From Streptomyces sp. NBC_01446 (GTDB lineage Bacteria > Actinomycetota > Actinomycetes > Streptomycetales > Streptomycetaceae): a DNA stretch of 64,000 nucleotides. Below, in pieces: positions 33,446 through 41,735 of this stretch. Numbering within the stretch: the stretch's first letter is position 1; each line of letters starts with the position of its first letter. The stretch is from the NCBI RefSeq assembly GCF_026340095.1, contig NZ_JAPEPO010000001.1, positions 434,001-498,000 on the forward strand, read 5' to 3'. The translations under genes and the position numbers were made by a program. The notes beneath the pieces are model-generated. The model saw only the letters and a program-made list of their open reading frames with translations, was not told where the DNA came from and did no database searches.

Positions 33446-34249
33446 TCAGGTTCCGGAGGTCAGGGACGGGGCGCGGGCGAAGTCCGGCGCCCGCTTGCCG
33501 AGGAAGGCGGCGACGCCCTCACGGCCCTCGTCCGAGGCGGCCGCGGCGGCGAGCGCACCGGCCTCGCGGTCCAGATGAGGGCCGAGGTCCGAGGTCAGCC
33601 CGGCGGCGACGAGCCGGCGGGTGGCGCCGAACGCGGCGGTCGGTCCGCGGCGCAGGGCCTCGGCGGTGCGCGCCGCCTCCTCGGTCAGCAGATCGGCGGC
33701 GACGGTGCGGCTGACGAGCCCGATCTCCTCGGCTTCGGCTGCCGGTATCCGGCGGTTCGTCAGCAGCAGGTCGAGCGCCCGCTTGGGCCCGACGAGGCGC
33801 GGCAGGAACCAGCTGACCCCGGCGTCCGGCGAGTACCCGATGCCGGTGTACGCGGCGGTGAACGAGGCGTTGTCCGCGGCGAGCGTCACATCCGCGGCGG
33901 CGGCGAGCCCGATGCCCGCGCCCGCGACGGCTCCCTGCACGGCGGCCACCATGGGCGCGTCGAGCCGGGCGAGGATCCGCAGCGCCTCGTGCAGCGCGTC
34001 CGTCACCGCGATGAGGTGCTCCTCCAGCGCCGCGCCGTCGAGCCGCGCGAACTCCCGGAGATCGCCGCCGACGCAGAAGGACCTGCCCTCGCCCGTGAGC
34101 AACACGGCCCGCACATCGGCCCGTTGGCAGGCCAGCGCGGCGTCCAGCAGTCCCCGGGCCGTCGCCAGGCCGATGGCGTTGCCCGCGTCGCCGCGCCGCA
34201 GGGTGACGCGGGCGAGTCCGTCGTCGCTGATGTCGATGCCGACGCTCAT
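33446..34249 (-). CDS. Enoyl-CoA hydratase/isomerase family protein
   Basis: About 267 residues of the crotonase fold. Oxyanion-hole segments are GRSFCVGGDLREFA and AVAGAGIGLAAAADVTLAA, and the later helix is YTGIGYSPDAGVSWFLPRLVG. One of the two usual catalytic Glu positions seems not to be acidic (GIGYSPDAG), so it could be an isomerase, hydrolase or lyase rather than a hydratase. The ATG overlaps the upstream SDR stop by 4 nt. Confidence 0.88.
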   Translation of the reverse strand: MSVGIDISDDGLARVTLRRGDAGNAIGLATARGLLDAALACQRADVRAVLLTGEGRSFCVGGDLREFARLDGAALEEHLIAVTDALHEALRILARLDAPMVAAVQGAVAGAGIGLAAAADVTLAADNASFTAAYTGIGYSPDAGVSWFLPRLVGPKRALDLLLTNRRIPAAEAEEIGLVSRTVAADLLTEEAARTAEALRRGPTAAFGATRRLVAAGLTSDLGPHLDREAGALAAAAASDEGREGVAAFLGKRAPDFARAPSLTSGT

Positions 34250-35019
34250 CGTGCCGTCCATCCGCCGTCGACGGTCAGGACCTGCCCGGTGCAGTACGTG
34301 GAGGCGTCCGAGGCGAGGAACAGGAGCGCGCCGTCGAGTTCATGGCCGTCGCCGCCGCGGCCCAGCAGGGTGTTGCGCCCGACCCAGCGGCTCGAGCGCT
34401 CGTCTGCGAAGAGTTCCGCGGTCATCTCGGTGCGGAACCAGCCGGGGGCGAGCGCGTTGACGCGGGTTCCGCCGCTGCCCCACTGGCCGGCCAACTCGCG
34501 GGTCAGGCCGATGAGTCCGGCCTTGGAGGCCGAGTAGCTCGCGCCGCCGAGGGGCGAGGCGGAGACCAGACCGAGGATCGAGGAGACGTTGATGATGCTC
34601 CGGCCACCGGGCGGGCCGGGTGCTTCGGCGGTGAGCCGAGACAGGTGGAACGGCGCGGTGAGGTTGACGCCCAGCACGTCGGCGAAGGCGTCGGGGGACT
34701 CGTCCTCGGCACGCGTCTCGCCGGAGACGGCCGCGTTGTTGACCAGGATGTCGATGCGGCCGGTGGCGGCCAGAGCGGTCTCGGCCAGCCGCTCGCGGTC
34801 GGCCTCCGCCGCGACGTCGCAGGCGACGGGGTGGATACGGGCGTCCGTGTCGGCGAGTTCCTTGAGCCGGTCGATGCGGCGGGCGGCGGCGAACACGGTG
34901 GCGCCGGCCTGCGCGAGGACAGCGGCGAAGCGTGCGCCGAGCCCGGCGGAGGCGCCGGTGACGATCGCCGTCCGGCCTTCCAGGGAGAACAGTTCGGCGG
35001 CGGGCCGCAGCGTGCTCAC
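34246..35019 (-). CDS. Short-chain dehydrogenase/reductase
   Basis: About 257 residues from a GTG that overlaps the upstream SDR stop by 4 nt. Motifs: TGASAGLG, the cofactor-selecting AAARRIDR (Arg pair favours NADP), NNAA, catalytic Ser in NVSSILG, and YSASKAG. The ending TGQVLTVDGGWTAR is standard. It may act on a hydroxyacyl-CoA or a ring alcohol of the pathway. The frame is open far upstream on this strand because of the high GC, but that part belongs to other genes. Confidence 0.9.
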   Translation of the reverse strand: MSTLRPAAELFSLEGRTAIVTGASAGLGARFAAVLAQAGATVFAAARRIDRLKELADTDARIHPVACDVAAEADRERLAETALAATGRIDILVNNAAVSGETRAEDESPDAFADVLGVNLTAPFHLSRLTAEAPGPPGGRSIINVSSILGLVSASPLGGASYSASKAGLIGLTRELAGQWGSGGTRVNALAPGWFRTEMTAELFADERSSRWVGRNTLLGRGGDGHELDGALLFLASDASTYCTGQVLTVDGGWTAR

Positions 35020-35792
35020 TCGTCCACCCCGATGGGCAGGGCGGTGGCGCCGCCGTCGAGCACCAGCGTCTGGCCGGTCATCCACGAGGAGGCGTCGGAC
35101 GCCAGGAACAGCGCCGCGTTCGCCACGTCCTCGACCGTGCCGAGGCGGCGCATGGGCAGCTTGGCGGTGAGGACGGGCTCGCGCACCTCCCACACGGCCC
35201 GCGCCAGTTCGGTCTTGATCAGCCCGGGAGCGATGGCGTTGACCCGTGCTCGCGGCCCGAGTTCGTAGGCGAGCTGCCGCGTCATGTGGAGCATGGCGGC
35301 CTTGGTGGCGTTGTAGTAGCCGATGTGCGGGTCGACGACGAGCCCGCCGACGGAGGCGATGTTGACGACCGCTCCCCCGTGCTCGGCCATCCAGGCCCGC
35401 CAGGCGGCCCGGGTCCAGGCGATCATGCCGTACTGGTTGACGCGTACGGTCTTCTCCGCGCGCGGCAGGTCCAGGTCGAGGAGGTCTCCGTTGTACGGGT
35501 TGGTCGCGGCGTTGTTGACCAGGATGTCCAGGCGGCCGAAGCGCGTCATGGTCTCGTCGACGCAGGCCTCGGCCTGGTCGGGCTCGCCCGCGTTGGCGAC
35601 GACGGTGTGGACGTCGCCGTCGCCCTTCACGCGCAGCAACTCCTCGCGCGCCTCGGCGAGTCCGGCGGCCTTGCGGGCCGCGATCACGACGTGGGCGCCC
35701 GCCGTCCGGTAGGCGGTGGCGATGCCCAGGCCGATACCGCGGGATCCGCCGGTGATGACGGCGACCCTGCCGTCGAGGATGTCGGTGCTCAC
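35016..35792 (-). CDS. Short-chain dehydrogenase/reductase
   Basis: About 258 residues. Motifs: TGGSRGIG, IAARKAAG, NNAATNPYNGDLL, catalytic Ser in NIASVGG and the active-site YNATK. The NNAATNP segment and length resemble SDRs found with acyl-CoA dehydrogenases in steroid and long-chain pathways of actinomycetes. The start overlaps the ACAD stop by 4 nt (GTGA) and the stop overlaps the next start by 4 nt. Confidence 0.9.
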   Translation of the reverse strand: MSTDILDGRVAVITGGSRGIGLGIATAYRTAGAHVVIAARKAAGLAEAREELLRVKGDGDVHTVVANAGEPDQAEACVDETMTRFGRLDILVNNAATNPYNGDLLDLDLPRAEKTVRVNQYGMIAWTRAAWRAWMAEHGGAVVNIASVGGLVVDPHIGYYNATKAAMLHMTRQLAYELGPRARVNAIAPGLIKTELARAVWEVREPVLTAKLPMRRLGTVEDVANAALFLASDASSWMTGQTLVLDGGATALPIGVDE

Positions 35793-37030
35793 GCCGCTCC
35801 TGCCTTCGTGTCGGTCTTCTGCTCGGTCTTCCGGTACTTGGCGAGTTCCTGCCGTGCGACGGTCCGCAGGTGTACTTCGTCGGGGCCGTCGGCGATGCGC
35901 AGCGCCCGCGTGATGGCGTACAGCCGGGCGAGCACGGTGTCGTCGCTGACGCCGGCGGCGCCGTGCGCCTGGACGGCCCGGTCGACGACCTTGTGGGCGA
36001 CCTCAAGGGCCGCGACCTTGATCGCGGCGACTTCCATGCGGGTGGCGGCGTTGCCGACGGTGTCCATCAGCCACGCCGACTTGAGGACAAGGAGGCGCAG
36101 TTGCTCGATCTCGATGCGGCTGCGGGCGATCCATTCGCGCACCACGCCCTGGCCGGCGAGCGGTCCGCCGAAAGCGATGCGTTCGGTGGTCCGCTCGCAC
36201 ATGAGCTGGAGGGCGCGCTCGGCGAAGCCCACGGCGCGCATCGCGTAGTGCATGCGTCCGGGACCGAGGCGTCCTTGCGCGAGGGCGAAGCCTTCGCCCT
36301 CGCCGCCGAGGATGTGGTCGGCGGGCACGCGGACGTTCTCGAAGAGCACCTCGCCGTGTCCGCACCGGTCGGTGTAGCCGAACATCGGCAGGTCGCGCAC
36401 GACGGTCACGCCCGGGGTGTCGCGCGAGATGAGCACCATGCTCTGCTGCCGGTAGGTGGGCGCGTCGGGGTCGGACTTGCCCATCAGGATGATGAGCCGG
36501 CAGTCGGGGTCGAGGATCCCGGAGGTGTACCACTTGCGGCCGTTGACGACGTAGTGGTCGCCGTCGCGGGTGATGCGCGTACGGATGTTGCGTGCGTCGG
36601 AGCTGGCGACCTCGGGTTCGGTCATGGCGAAGCACGACCGGATCTCCGCCTCCAAGAGGGGCCTGAGCCACCGCTCCTGCTGTTCGGGCGTGCCGTACAG
36701 CGCGAGGAGTTCCATGTTGCCGGTGTCGGGCGCCGAGCAGTTGAACACCTCGGGGCCCATGATGGAGCGGCCCGCCAGCTCCATGAGCGGCGCGTATTCG
36801 AGGTTGGTGAGTCCGGCGCCCCAGTCGCCGTGCGCCATGAAGAGGTTCCACAGGCCCTCAGCGCGGGCCTTCTCCTTCAGCTCCGTCATCACCGGCGGCA
36901 GCGCGTGCGGGTCGCCGGCCTCGGCGATCTGCCGGTCGTAGACGGCCTCGGCGGGGAGTACGTGCTCCTGCATGAACGACCGCATGCGGTCCTGGAGTTC
37001 ACTCGCGCGGGGCGAGAATCCGAAATCCAC
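35789..37030 (-). CDS. Acyl-CoA dehydrogenase (ACAD10/11-like)
   Basis: About 413 residues. FAD-site motif CFAMTEPEVASSDARNIRT, then GRKWYTSG, and the C-terminal motif LRIADGPDEVHLRTVARQE. As in the ACAD at 23149, the ending is of the DGP-x-E-x-H type typical of ACAD11. It is next to a second APH-like kinase (77 nt gap), so the island has two such pairs. The GTG at 37030 has AGGAG upstream; the ATG at 37069 has none. Confidence 0.9.
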   Translation of the reverse strand: MDFGFSPRASELQDRMRSFMQEHVLPAEAVYDRQIAEAGDPHALPPVMTELKEKARAEGLWNLFMAHGDWGAGLTNLEYAPLMELAGRSIMGPEVFNCSAPDTGNMELLALYGTPEQQERWLRPLLEAEIRSCFAMTEPEVASSDARNIRTRITRDGDHYVVNGRKWYTSGILDPDCRLIILMGKSDPDAPTYRQQSMVLISRDTPGVTVVRDLPMFGYTDRCGHGEVLFENVRVPADHILGGEGEGFALAQGRLGPGRMHYAMRAVGFAERALQLMCERTTERIAFGGPLAGQGVVREWIARSRIEIEQLRLLVLKSAWLMDTVGNAATRMEVAAIKVAALEVAHKVVDRAVQAHGAAGVSDDTVLARLYAITRALRIADGPDEVHLRTVARQELAKYRKTEQKTDTKAGAA

Positions 37031-37106
37031 GATGGCTCCTGTCCACCGGTGCCCGGTCGGCGTGGGCACCGGTGTCGTGACGTGTGTGGTCGGCGGCCGG
37101 GGCGGC

Positions 37107-38081
37107 TCAGCCGAGGAGGTCGCGCGCGGTGCGGATCATCGCGGCGATGGTGGGCGGCAGTCGCTCCTGGTCCGGGTCGTGGTGCTTGCCCTCGCGGTGC
37201 CGGCGCAGGTTGTGGCCCATGATCGCGGCCATCTTCATGCGGCCGAGGGCACGGAACCAGTCCATGGCGGGCAGCGCCGGTGCGCCGTCGAGGTAGGCGG
37301 CGAGCAGCTCGTCCTCGCTGGGCAGTCCTGTGACGGCTCGCCCCAGTTCGGGGAAGTTGCGGTGGTCGGCGAAGAGCAGGAACCACCCGAGGTCGATCCG
37401 GGGATCGCCGACGCTCCAGATCTCCCAGTCCACGACGGCGACCGCGCGCTCCTCGACGCACAGCACATTGCCGAGCCGGAAGTCGCCGTGCAGCAGCACG
37501 GACGGCAGATCGGCGGGCACGTCTTCGCTGAGGCGGGCGAGCAACTCTTCGCCACCTGGCCGTAGTTCGGCTGGTACGGCGTGCAGGGTGCGGCTCCACC
37601 GCTCGAGCTCTCCTGCGGCGCTGAACGGCGGCGGCGCGTCGAGGCCGGGTGCGTCCACGTCGGTGTCGTGCAGGCGCCGCAGTACGTGGGCGATCTCCAG
37701 CATGCGGGCCCGCGCGGTCGCCGGGGGCACCTCCGGGTCGTCGAGTACGGGCTCCAGCGCCTCCCCCGCGGCGAAGTCCATGGCGAACCAGGCGGGTTGG
37801 GCCTCGTCCACGGCGGCGACGCCCGGCACGGGCACCGGGGACCCGGCCAGCGCGGACAGGACCCGCGCCTGACGCAGCACGTCGTTGCGGCCGACGGCCC
37901 GCTGCCCCGGTGGCACCGCCTTGACGACGTACCTCCCGTCCCCCGCCGTGACCGAATACGTCAGCCCGGAATGTCCGCCCGGAAGGGTCCTCAACTCGCC
38001 TACAGACGCCCCGGGTTGGACGCCGGTGAGCGCGGCGGCGACCCGGTGGGCCAGCTCCGTCTCCTGGATGGACGTGCTCAT
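37107..38081 (-). CDS. APH-like acyl-CoA kinase (ACAD11-associated)
   Basis: About 324 residues. The kinase motifs are complete: LPGGHSGLTYSV glycine-loop region, catalytic HGDFRLGN (His198, Asp200, Asn205) and VVDWEIWSVGDP (Asp218). It lies between two ACAD genes and overlaps the stop of the upstream one (ATGA). The branch is the same as the kinase at 24351 but the two have diverged strongly, so they probably handle different intermediates. Predicted reaction: phosphorylation of a 4-hydroxyacyl-CoA. Confidence 0.85.
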   Translation of the reverse strand: MSTSIQETELAHRVAAALTGVQPGASVGELRTLPGGHSGLTYSVTAGDGRYVVKAVPPGQRAVGRNDVLRQARVLSALAGSPVPVPGVAAVDEAQPAWFAMDFAAGEALEPVLDDPEVPPATARARMLEIAHVLRRLHDTDVDAPGLDAPPPFSAAGELERWSRTLHAVPAELRPGGEELLARLSEDVPADLPSVLLHGDFRLGNVLCVEERAVAVVDWEIWSVGDPRIDLGWFLLFADHRNFPELGRAVTGLPSEDELLAAYLDGAPALPAMDWFRALGRMKMAAIMGHNLRRHREGKHHDPDQERLPPTIAAMIRTARDLLG

Positions 38082-39280
38082 CGGACGGGCTCCTTGGGCA
38101 GGCCGAGCACGCGCTCGGCGAGGATGTTGTGCTGGATCTCGTCGGTTCCGCCCGCGATGCTGTAGCCGGGCGCGCCCAGCAGATGCTCGGTCCAGGCGTA
38201 CGTTCCCCACTCCCCGGTGTCGGCGACGAGGGACGGGCCGAGCAGTTCGGAGACGAGGTCGCTGGTGCGCCGCATGGTCTCGGTGGCGTACAGCTTGCCG
38301 ACCGAGGCCTCCGCGCCGGGTTCGCGTCCGGCGGCGAGTGCGCCGGTGACGCGCAGCCCGATGAGCCGCTGCACGAGTGCGCGGACGCAGAGGTCGGCGG
38401 CCCGCTCCTGTTCGGCGCCGGTGAGCGGGCGGGGCAGATGCCCGGCCAGTTCGACCGCGCGGTCGGCGTTGTCCAGGCCGAGGTTGCCGGAGTCGAGGCG
38501 TTCGGCGGCAAGGACGCTGAGGGTGACCCGCCAGCCCTCGCCGATCGGTCCGAGCCGGTCGGTGTCCGGGACGGCCACACCGTCGAGGTAGACCTCGTTG
38601 AAGCTGGCGCCGCCGGTCATCTGGCGGATGGGCCGCACGGTCACGCCGGGCGCGTCCATGCGGACCAGGAAGACGGTGATGCCGGCGTGCTTGCGTACGT
38701 CGGGGTCGGTGCGGCACACGGCGACGCCCCAGGTCGCGACGGTGGCGCCGGAGGTCCACACCTTGTGTCCGGTCAGCACCCAGTTCTCGCCGTCGCGCAC
38801 CGCCTTCGTGCGCACCCCGGCGAGGTCGGAGCCCGCCTCGGTCTCGGAGAAGAGCTGGCAGGCCAGTTCGTCGGTGCGCAGCATCGGCCGCAGCCAGCGG
38901 GCCTTCTGTTCCTCGGTGCCCCAGATGCCGATCGCGGGGGCGACTAGCTGCTGCGTCACGGGGAAGATCTCGGTGCGGTGGGGTACATCGAAGGCGGCTT
39001 CCTCGGCGCGGTAGAGCTGGTCGTAGTACGCGGGCAGGCTCCGACCCCCGTACACCGCCTGCCAGTTGAGGGCACCCCAGCCCTGGTCGTAGCGGGTCCG
39101 CTCCCACTCCTGGGTGCGGCGGGTGTGCGCGCGCTCCTGCTCCTCGGTCCAGTTCTCGAAGACCGCGACGGAGTCGGGGCCGCTGCCCCACTCCCCGGCG
39201 GCGGCGCGCGGCGCGGCGACGCCGGCGAGCCAGCGCCGGGCGGCGGCGCGGAACCCCTCCGGTTCCGGGATGCCGTTCAT
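38078..39280 (-). CDS. Acyl-CoA dehydrogenase, FadE type
   Basis: About 400 residues. Motifs: ACQLFSETEAGSDLAGVRTK, GHKVWTSGA, and the C-terminal AGGTDEIQHNILAERVLGLP. This ending is the pattern of one subunit class of the alpha2-beta2 ACADs of actinobacterial steroid side-chain oxidation. The ATG at 39280 follows AGGAGG by 11 nt; the GTG at 39292 would be inside that site. A possible second subunit, with the TWEH-type ending, is encoded at 52533 under another copy of the same operator. Confidence 0.9.
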   Translation of the reverse strand: MNGIPEPEGFRAAARRWLAGVAAPRAAAGEWGSGPDSVAVFENWTEEQERAHTRRTQEWERTRYDQGWGALNWQAVYGGRSLPAYYDQLYRAEEAAFDVPHRTEIFPVTQQLVAPAIGIWGTEEQKARWLRPMLRTDELACQLFSETEAGSDLAGVRTKAVRDGENWVLTGHKVWTSGATVATWGVAVCRTDPDVRKHAGITVFLVRMDAPGVTVRPIRQMTGGASFNEVYLDGVAVPDTDRLGPIGEGWRVTLSVLAAERLDSGNLGLDNADRAVELAGHLPRPLTGAEQERAADLCVRALVQRLIGLRVTGALAAGREPGAEASVGKLYATETMRRTSDLVSELLGPSLVADTGEWGTYAWTEHLLGAPGYSIAGGTDEIQHNILAERVLGLPKEPVR

Positions 39281-39301
39281 CTTTTCGTGCACCTCCTGCG
39301 A

Positions 39302-40447
39302 TCAGCGGGACAGGACCGTGCAGGCGCTGACGCCCGGCGCGCCGTACACATGGGTGAAGCCGGTGCGGGGCTCGCCGGGGACCTGACGGTCACCGGCCCG
39401 GCCGCGCAGTTGCTGGACGACCTCGTAGACCTGGCGAAGACCGGACGCCCCGATGGGTTCCCCGTTGGCGATGCAGCCGCCGTCGGTGTTGACCGGCAGC
39501 ACGCCGCCGATCTCGGTGGCACCTTCGGCGATCAGGCGTTCCTGCTCACCGTCCTCGCACAGCCCGCACTCGGCCATGTGCATGACCTCGGCGCCGCTCT
39601 CGGTGTCCTGCAACTGGCATACGTCGATGTCACCAGGGCCGATCCCGGCCTCCTCGAAGGCGGCGGCAGAGGCGGCGCGGCTGACGCTGGTCGGCTCGCC
39701 CCCGGCGACCCACGGGCTGAACACCTCGAACGAGCCGAACTGCCGGGTGCGCAGGGCCGCCGCACGCAGGGCGACGGACGGGCCCTCAAGGGTGCGGGCG
39801 ACCTCGGGCGAGCACAGCACGAGTGCGGCGGCGCCCGCTCCCGGGGAGCAGAACATGTAGCGGGTCAGCGGGTCGCTGACCATGCCGGAGTCGAGGATCT
39901 CCGCGGCGGACACCGGTTTGCGGCGCCACGCCTCGGGGGTCAGCTCACCATTCCTGTAGGCCTTTTCGGCCACCCTGGCGAGCGTGTGCGGGGTGATGCC
40001 GTGGTCGTGCATGTAGCGGCGGATCTTCATACCGAAGAACTGCGTGGTGACCATCAGTCCATCGCTGCCGTACTCCGTGCCCAGGCCCCAGTCCTCGGGC
40101 CTCGGGTCGAAGGCGCCGCGCGGGTGCTTGTCGAAGCCGACGGCGAGGACGACGTCGGCCATGCCGGAGCGGATGGCGTTCACGCCGGAGATCAGCGCGC
40201 TGCCTCCGGTGGCGCAGCCGTTCTTGACGTTCACGAACGGCACGCCGGTCAGGCCGAGTTCGGCCACCAAGGTGTCGGCGAGCCCGGCGCTGTCGCTGCC
40301 GCCGAACGCGGCGCGCACCCGCGGCCATTCGATTCCGGCGTCCCGCAGCGCGGACTTCACCGCGCTGACGGCCAGCTGCCGGCCGCTCGCCTCCGACCGG
40401 CCGAACGCGGTCCGTGCGGCTCCGCAGATCAGCACGTCCGCGGTCAT
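39302..40447 (-). CDS. SCP-x/Ltp-like thiolase-fold protein (lipid-transfer type)
   Basis: About 381 residues with thiolase fold. The nucleophile region NGCATGGSALISG keeps the Cys, but the GHP motif of thiolases is GEPIGASG here, so the catalytic His is replaced by Glu. The end is GAPGVSACTVL. It overlaps by 4 nt the end of a DUF35 gene. Ltp2-DUF35 pairs in steroid catabolism are retro-aldolases that cut a side chain. The altered motif and partner suggest an aldolase or Claisen-type reaction rather than simple thiolysis (inference). Confidence 0.85.
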   Translation of the reverse strand: MTADVLICGAARTAFGRSEASGRQLAVSAVKSALRDAGIEWPRVRAAFGGSDSAGLADTLVAELGLTGVPFVNVKNGCATGGSALISGVNAIRSGMADVVLAVGFDKHPRGAFDPRPEDWGLGTEYGSDGLMVTTQFFGMKIRRYMHDHGITPHTLARVAEKAYRNGELTPEAWRRKPVSAAEILDSGMVSDPLTRYMFCSPGAGAAALVLCSPEVARTLEGPSVALRAAALRTRQFGSFEVFSPWVAGGEPTSVSRAASAAAFEEAGIGPGDIDVCQLQDTESGAEVMHMAECGLCEDGEQERLIAEGATEIGGVLPVNTDGGCIANGEPIGASGLRQVYEVVQQLRGRAGDRQVPGEPRTGFTHVYGAPGVSACTVLSR

Positions 40448-40824
40448 GAGCTCTCCTCCGCTGCTGTCGTGGGCCGGGCCCGTGGCACGCCGTCGCCGGC
40501 ACGCACCGTGAGCGGCATGCCGATCCGGATCGCGTCGAGGTCGTCGACCTCCAGTACGGCGGCCACGCGGACGCCTTCGTCCAGTTCGACGTAACCGACC
40601 GCGAACGGCTCGAAGCCGCCGGGCGGGGGCTGGTAGGGCGGGGACTTGGGCGCGTACCGCTGCACGGTCCAGGTCCACAGCGTGCCCGCGCTCCTGAGGA
40701 GGGCCGGCTCGGCCGGTCCCCCGCAGCGCGGGCACGCCGCGTCCGCGGGGTAGACCGCGACCGAGCAGCCGCGGCAGCGTGCGCCTTGGAGCCCGGCGGC
40801 CGGACTCCGCGGATGCGTGGTCAT
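40444..40824 (-). CDS. DUF35 OB-fold zinc-ribbon protein
   Basis: About 126 residues. A zinc ribbon with two Cys pairs (ARCRGCSVAVYPADAACPRC) is followed by an OB-fold (TLWTWTVQRYAPKSPPYQPP, then FAVGYVELDEGVRVAAVL). DUF35 proteins are obligate partners of Ltp-like and HMG-CoA-synthase-like thiolase-fold enzymes, in which they position the acyl-CoA. The stop overlaps the Ltp start by 4 nt, a fixed arrangement for such complexes. Confidence 0.9.
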   Translation of the reverse strand: MTTHPRSPAAGLQGARCRGCSVAVYPADAACPRCGGPAEPALLRSAGTLWTWTVQRYAPKSPPYQPPPGGFEPFAVGYVELDEGVRVAAVLEVDDLDAIRIGMPLTVRAGDGVPRARPTTAAEESS

Positions 40825-40829
40825 CCGGC

Positions 40830-41618
40830 TCAGCGCCCCTGCCACTTGGGCTCGCGCTTCTCCAGGAACGCCGAGACCCCTTCGTTGGCGTCCTCGGAGT
40901 TGAGGGCGACGCCCACGGCGAGGTGCTCCATCACCATCAGCGACTGGGTGTCGGCGTCGAGGCTGCGGTCGATCGTCATCTTGGTGAGCCACATCGTGAA
41001 CGGGCTCTTGTCGGTGAGGTGGGAGATGAACTCCTCGACCGTCTCGTCCAGCTTCTCGGCCGGCGCGTGGTCGTTGATCAGGCCGAACTCGGTGGCCTCG
41101 ATACCGGAGAGCAGCTTGCCGGTGAGCATCAGCTCCTTGGTCTTGCGGATGCCGATCATGCGCGGCACGCGGTAGATCGGGCCCGCTCCGCCGAACAGCG
41201 CGCGACGGATGTGGAAGTCACCGATCTTGGCGTCGTCGGCGGCGATCGCGAAGTCGCAGGAGATCATGATCTCGAAGCCGCCGGCGGTGACATGGCCCTC
41301 CAGGACCGCGACCGAGGGGGTCTTCATCGAGTAGAGCCGGTCGCACACCTTCGCGGACTTGACCGCGACATTGATGGCGTCCGACTTGCCGACGAAGTCG
41401 GCCTTGAGGCTGTCGAGGTCGAAGCCCGAGCAGAAGGTGCCGCCGCGCCCGCGGAAGACCAGGACCCGCAGCTCGGGGTCCTCGTCGACCTCGGTGATGA
41501 TCTCGTCCAGCCGGTCAAGGATCGGCACCGTGACGCAGTTCTTCTTCCACGGGCGGTTGAGCCAGACGCGGGCGACATGGCCGTCACGCTCGAACTGGAT
41601 CTCGTCTTCCACTGCCAT
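40830..41618 (-). CDS. Enoyl-CoA hydratase/isomerase family protein
   Basis: About 262 residues. Crotonase motifs: GRGGTFCSGFDLDSL and EGHVTAGGFEIMISCDFAIAA, and then IGDFHIRRALFGGAG. Similar proteins occur in cyclohexane-carboxylate and steroid-ring pathways, where some act as ring-opening hydrolases. It is the first gene of the operon, with GGAGG upstream of the ATG and operator copy C only 22 nt before the start. Confidence 0.9.
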   Translation of the reverse strand: MAVEDEIQFERDGHVARVWLNRPWKKNCVTVPILDRLDEIITEVDEDPELRVLVFRGRGGTFCSGFDLDSLKADFVGKSDAINVAVKSAKVCDRLYSMKTPSVAVLEGHVTAGGFEIMISCDFAIAADDAKIGDFHIRRALFGGAGPIYRVPRMIGIRKTKELMLTGKLLSGIEATEFGLINDHAPAEKLDETVEEFISHLTDKSPFTMWLTKMTIDRSLDADTQSLMVMEHLAVGVALNSEDANEGVSAFLEKREPKWQGR

Positions 41619-41639
41619 CTCTGTTCCTCCGCTTCAAAC

Positions 41640-41652
41640 TGAACTGAATTCA
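41640..41652. promoter_or_regulatory. Operator copy C, perfect TGAACTGAATTCA
   Basis: Perfect half-sites TGAA and TTCA with spacer CTGAA. It lies 22-34 nt upstream of the first gene of the ten-gene operon 41618-32267, between that gene and the convergent-side end of the alcohol dehydrogenase gene. Confidence 0.8.
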
Positions 41653-41735
41653 TTACGAGTCTGGGGAGCCGTTGATCCACTGTCAAGCCCAACTTCGAGA
41701 TTGGTTCAGCGGATGCCGGCCAGGCCGCCCGCGGA

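Noticed and set aside
32252..34537. 761-codon plus-strand frame
   Set aside because: Shadow of the thiolase and enoyl-CoA hydratase genes, which have complete catalytic motifs on the other strand.
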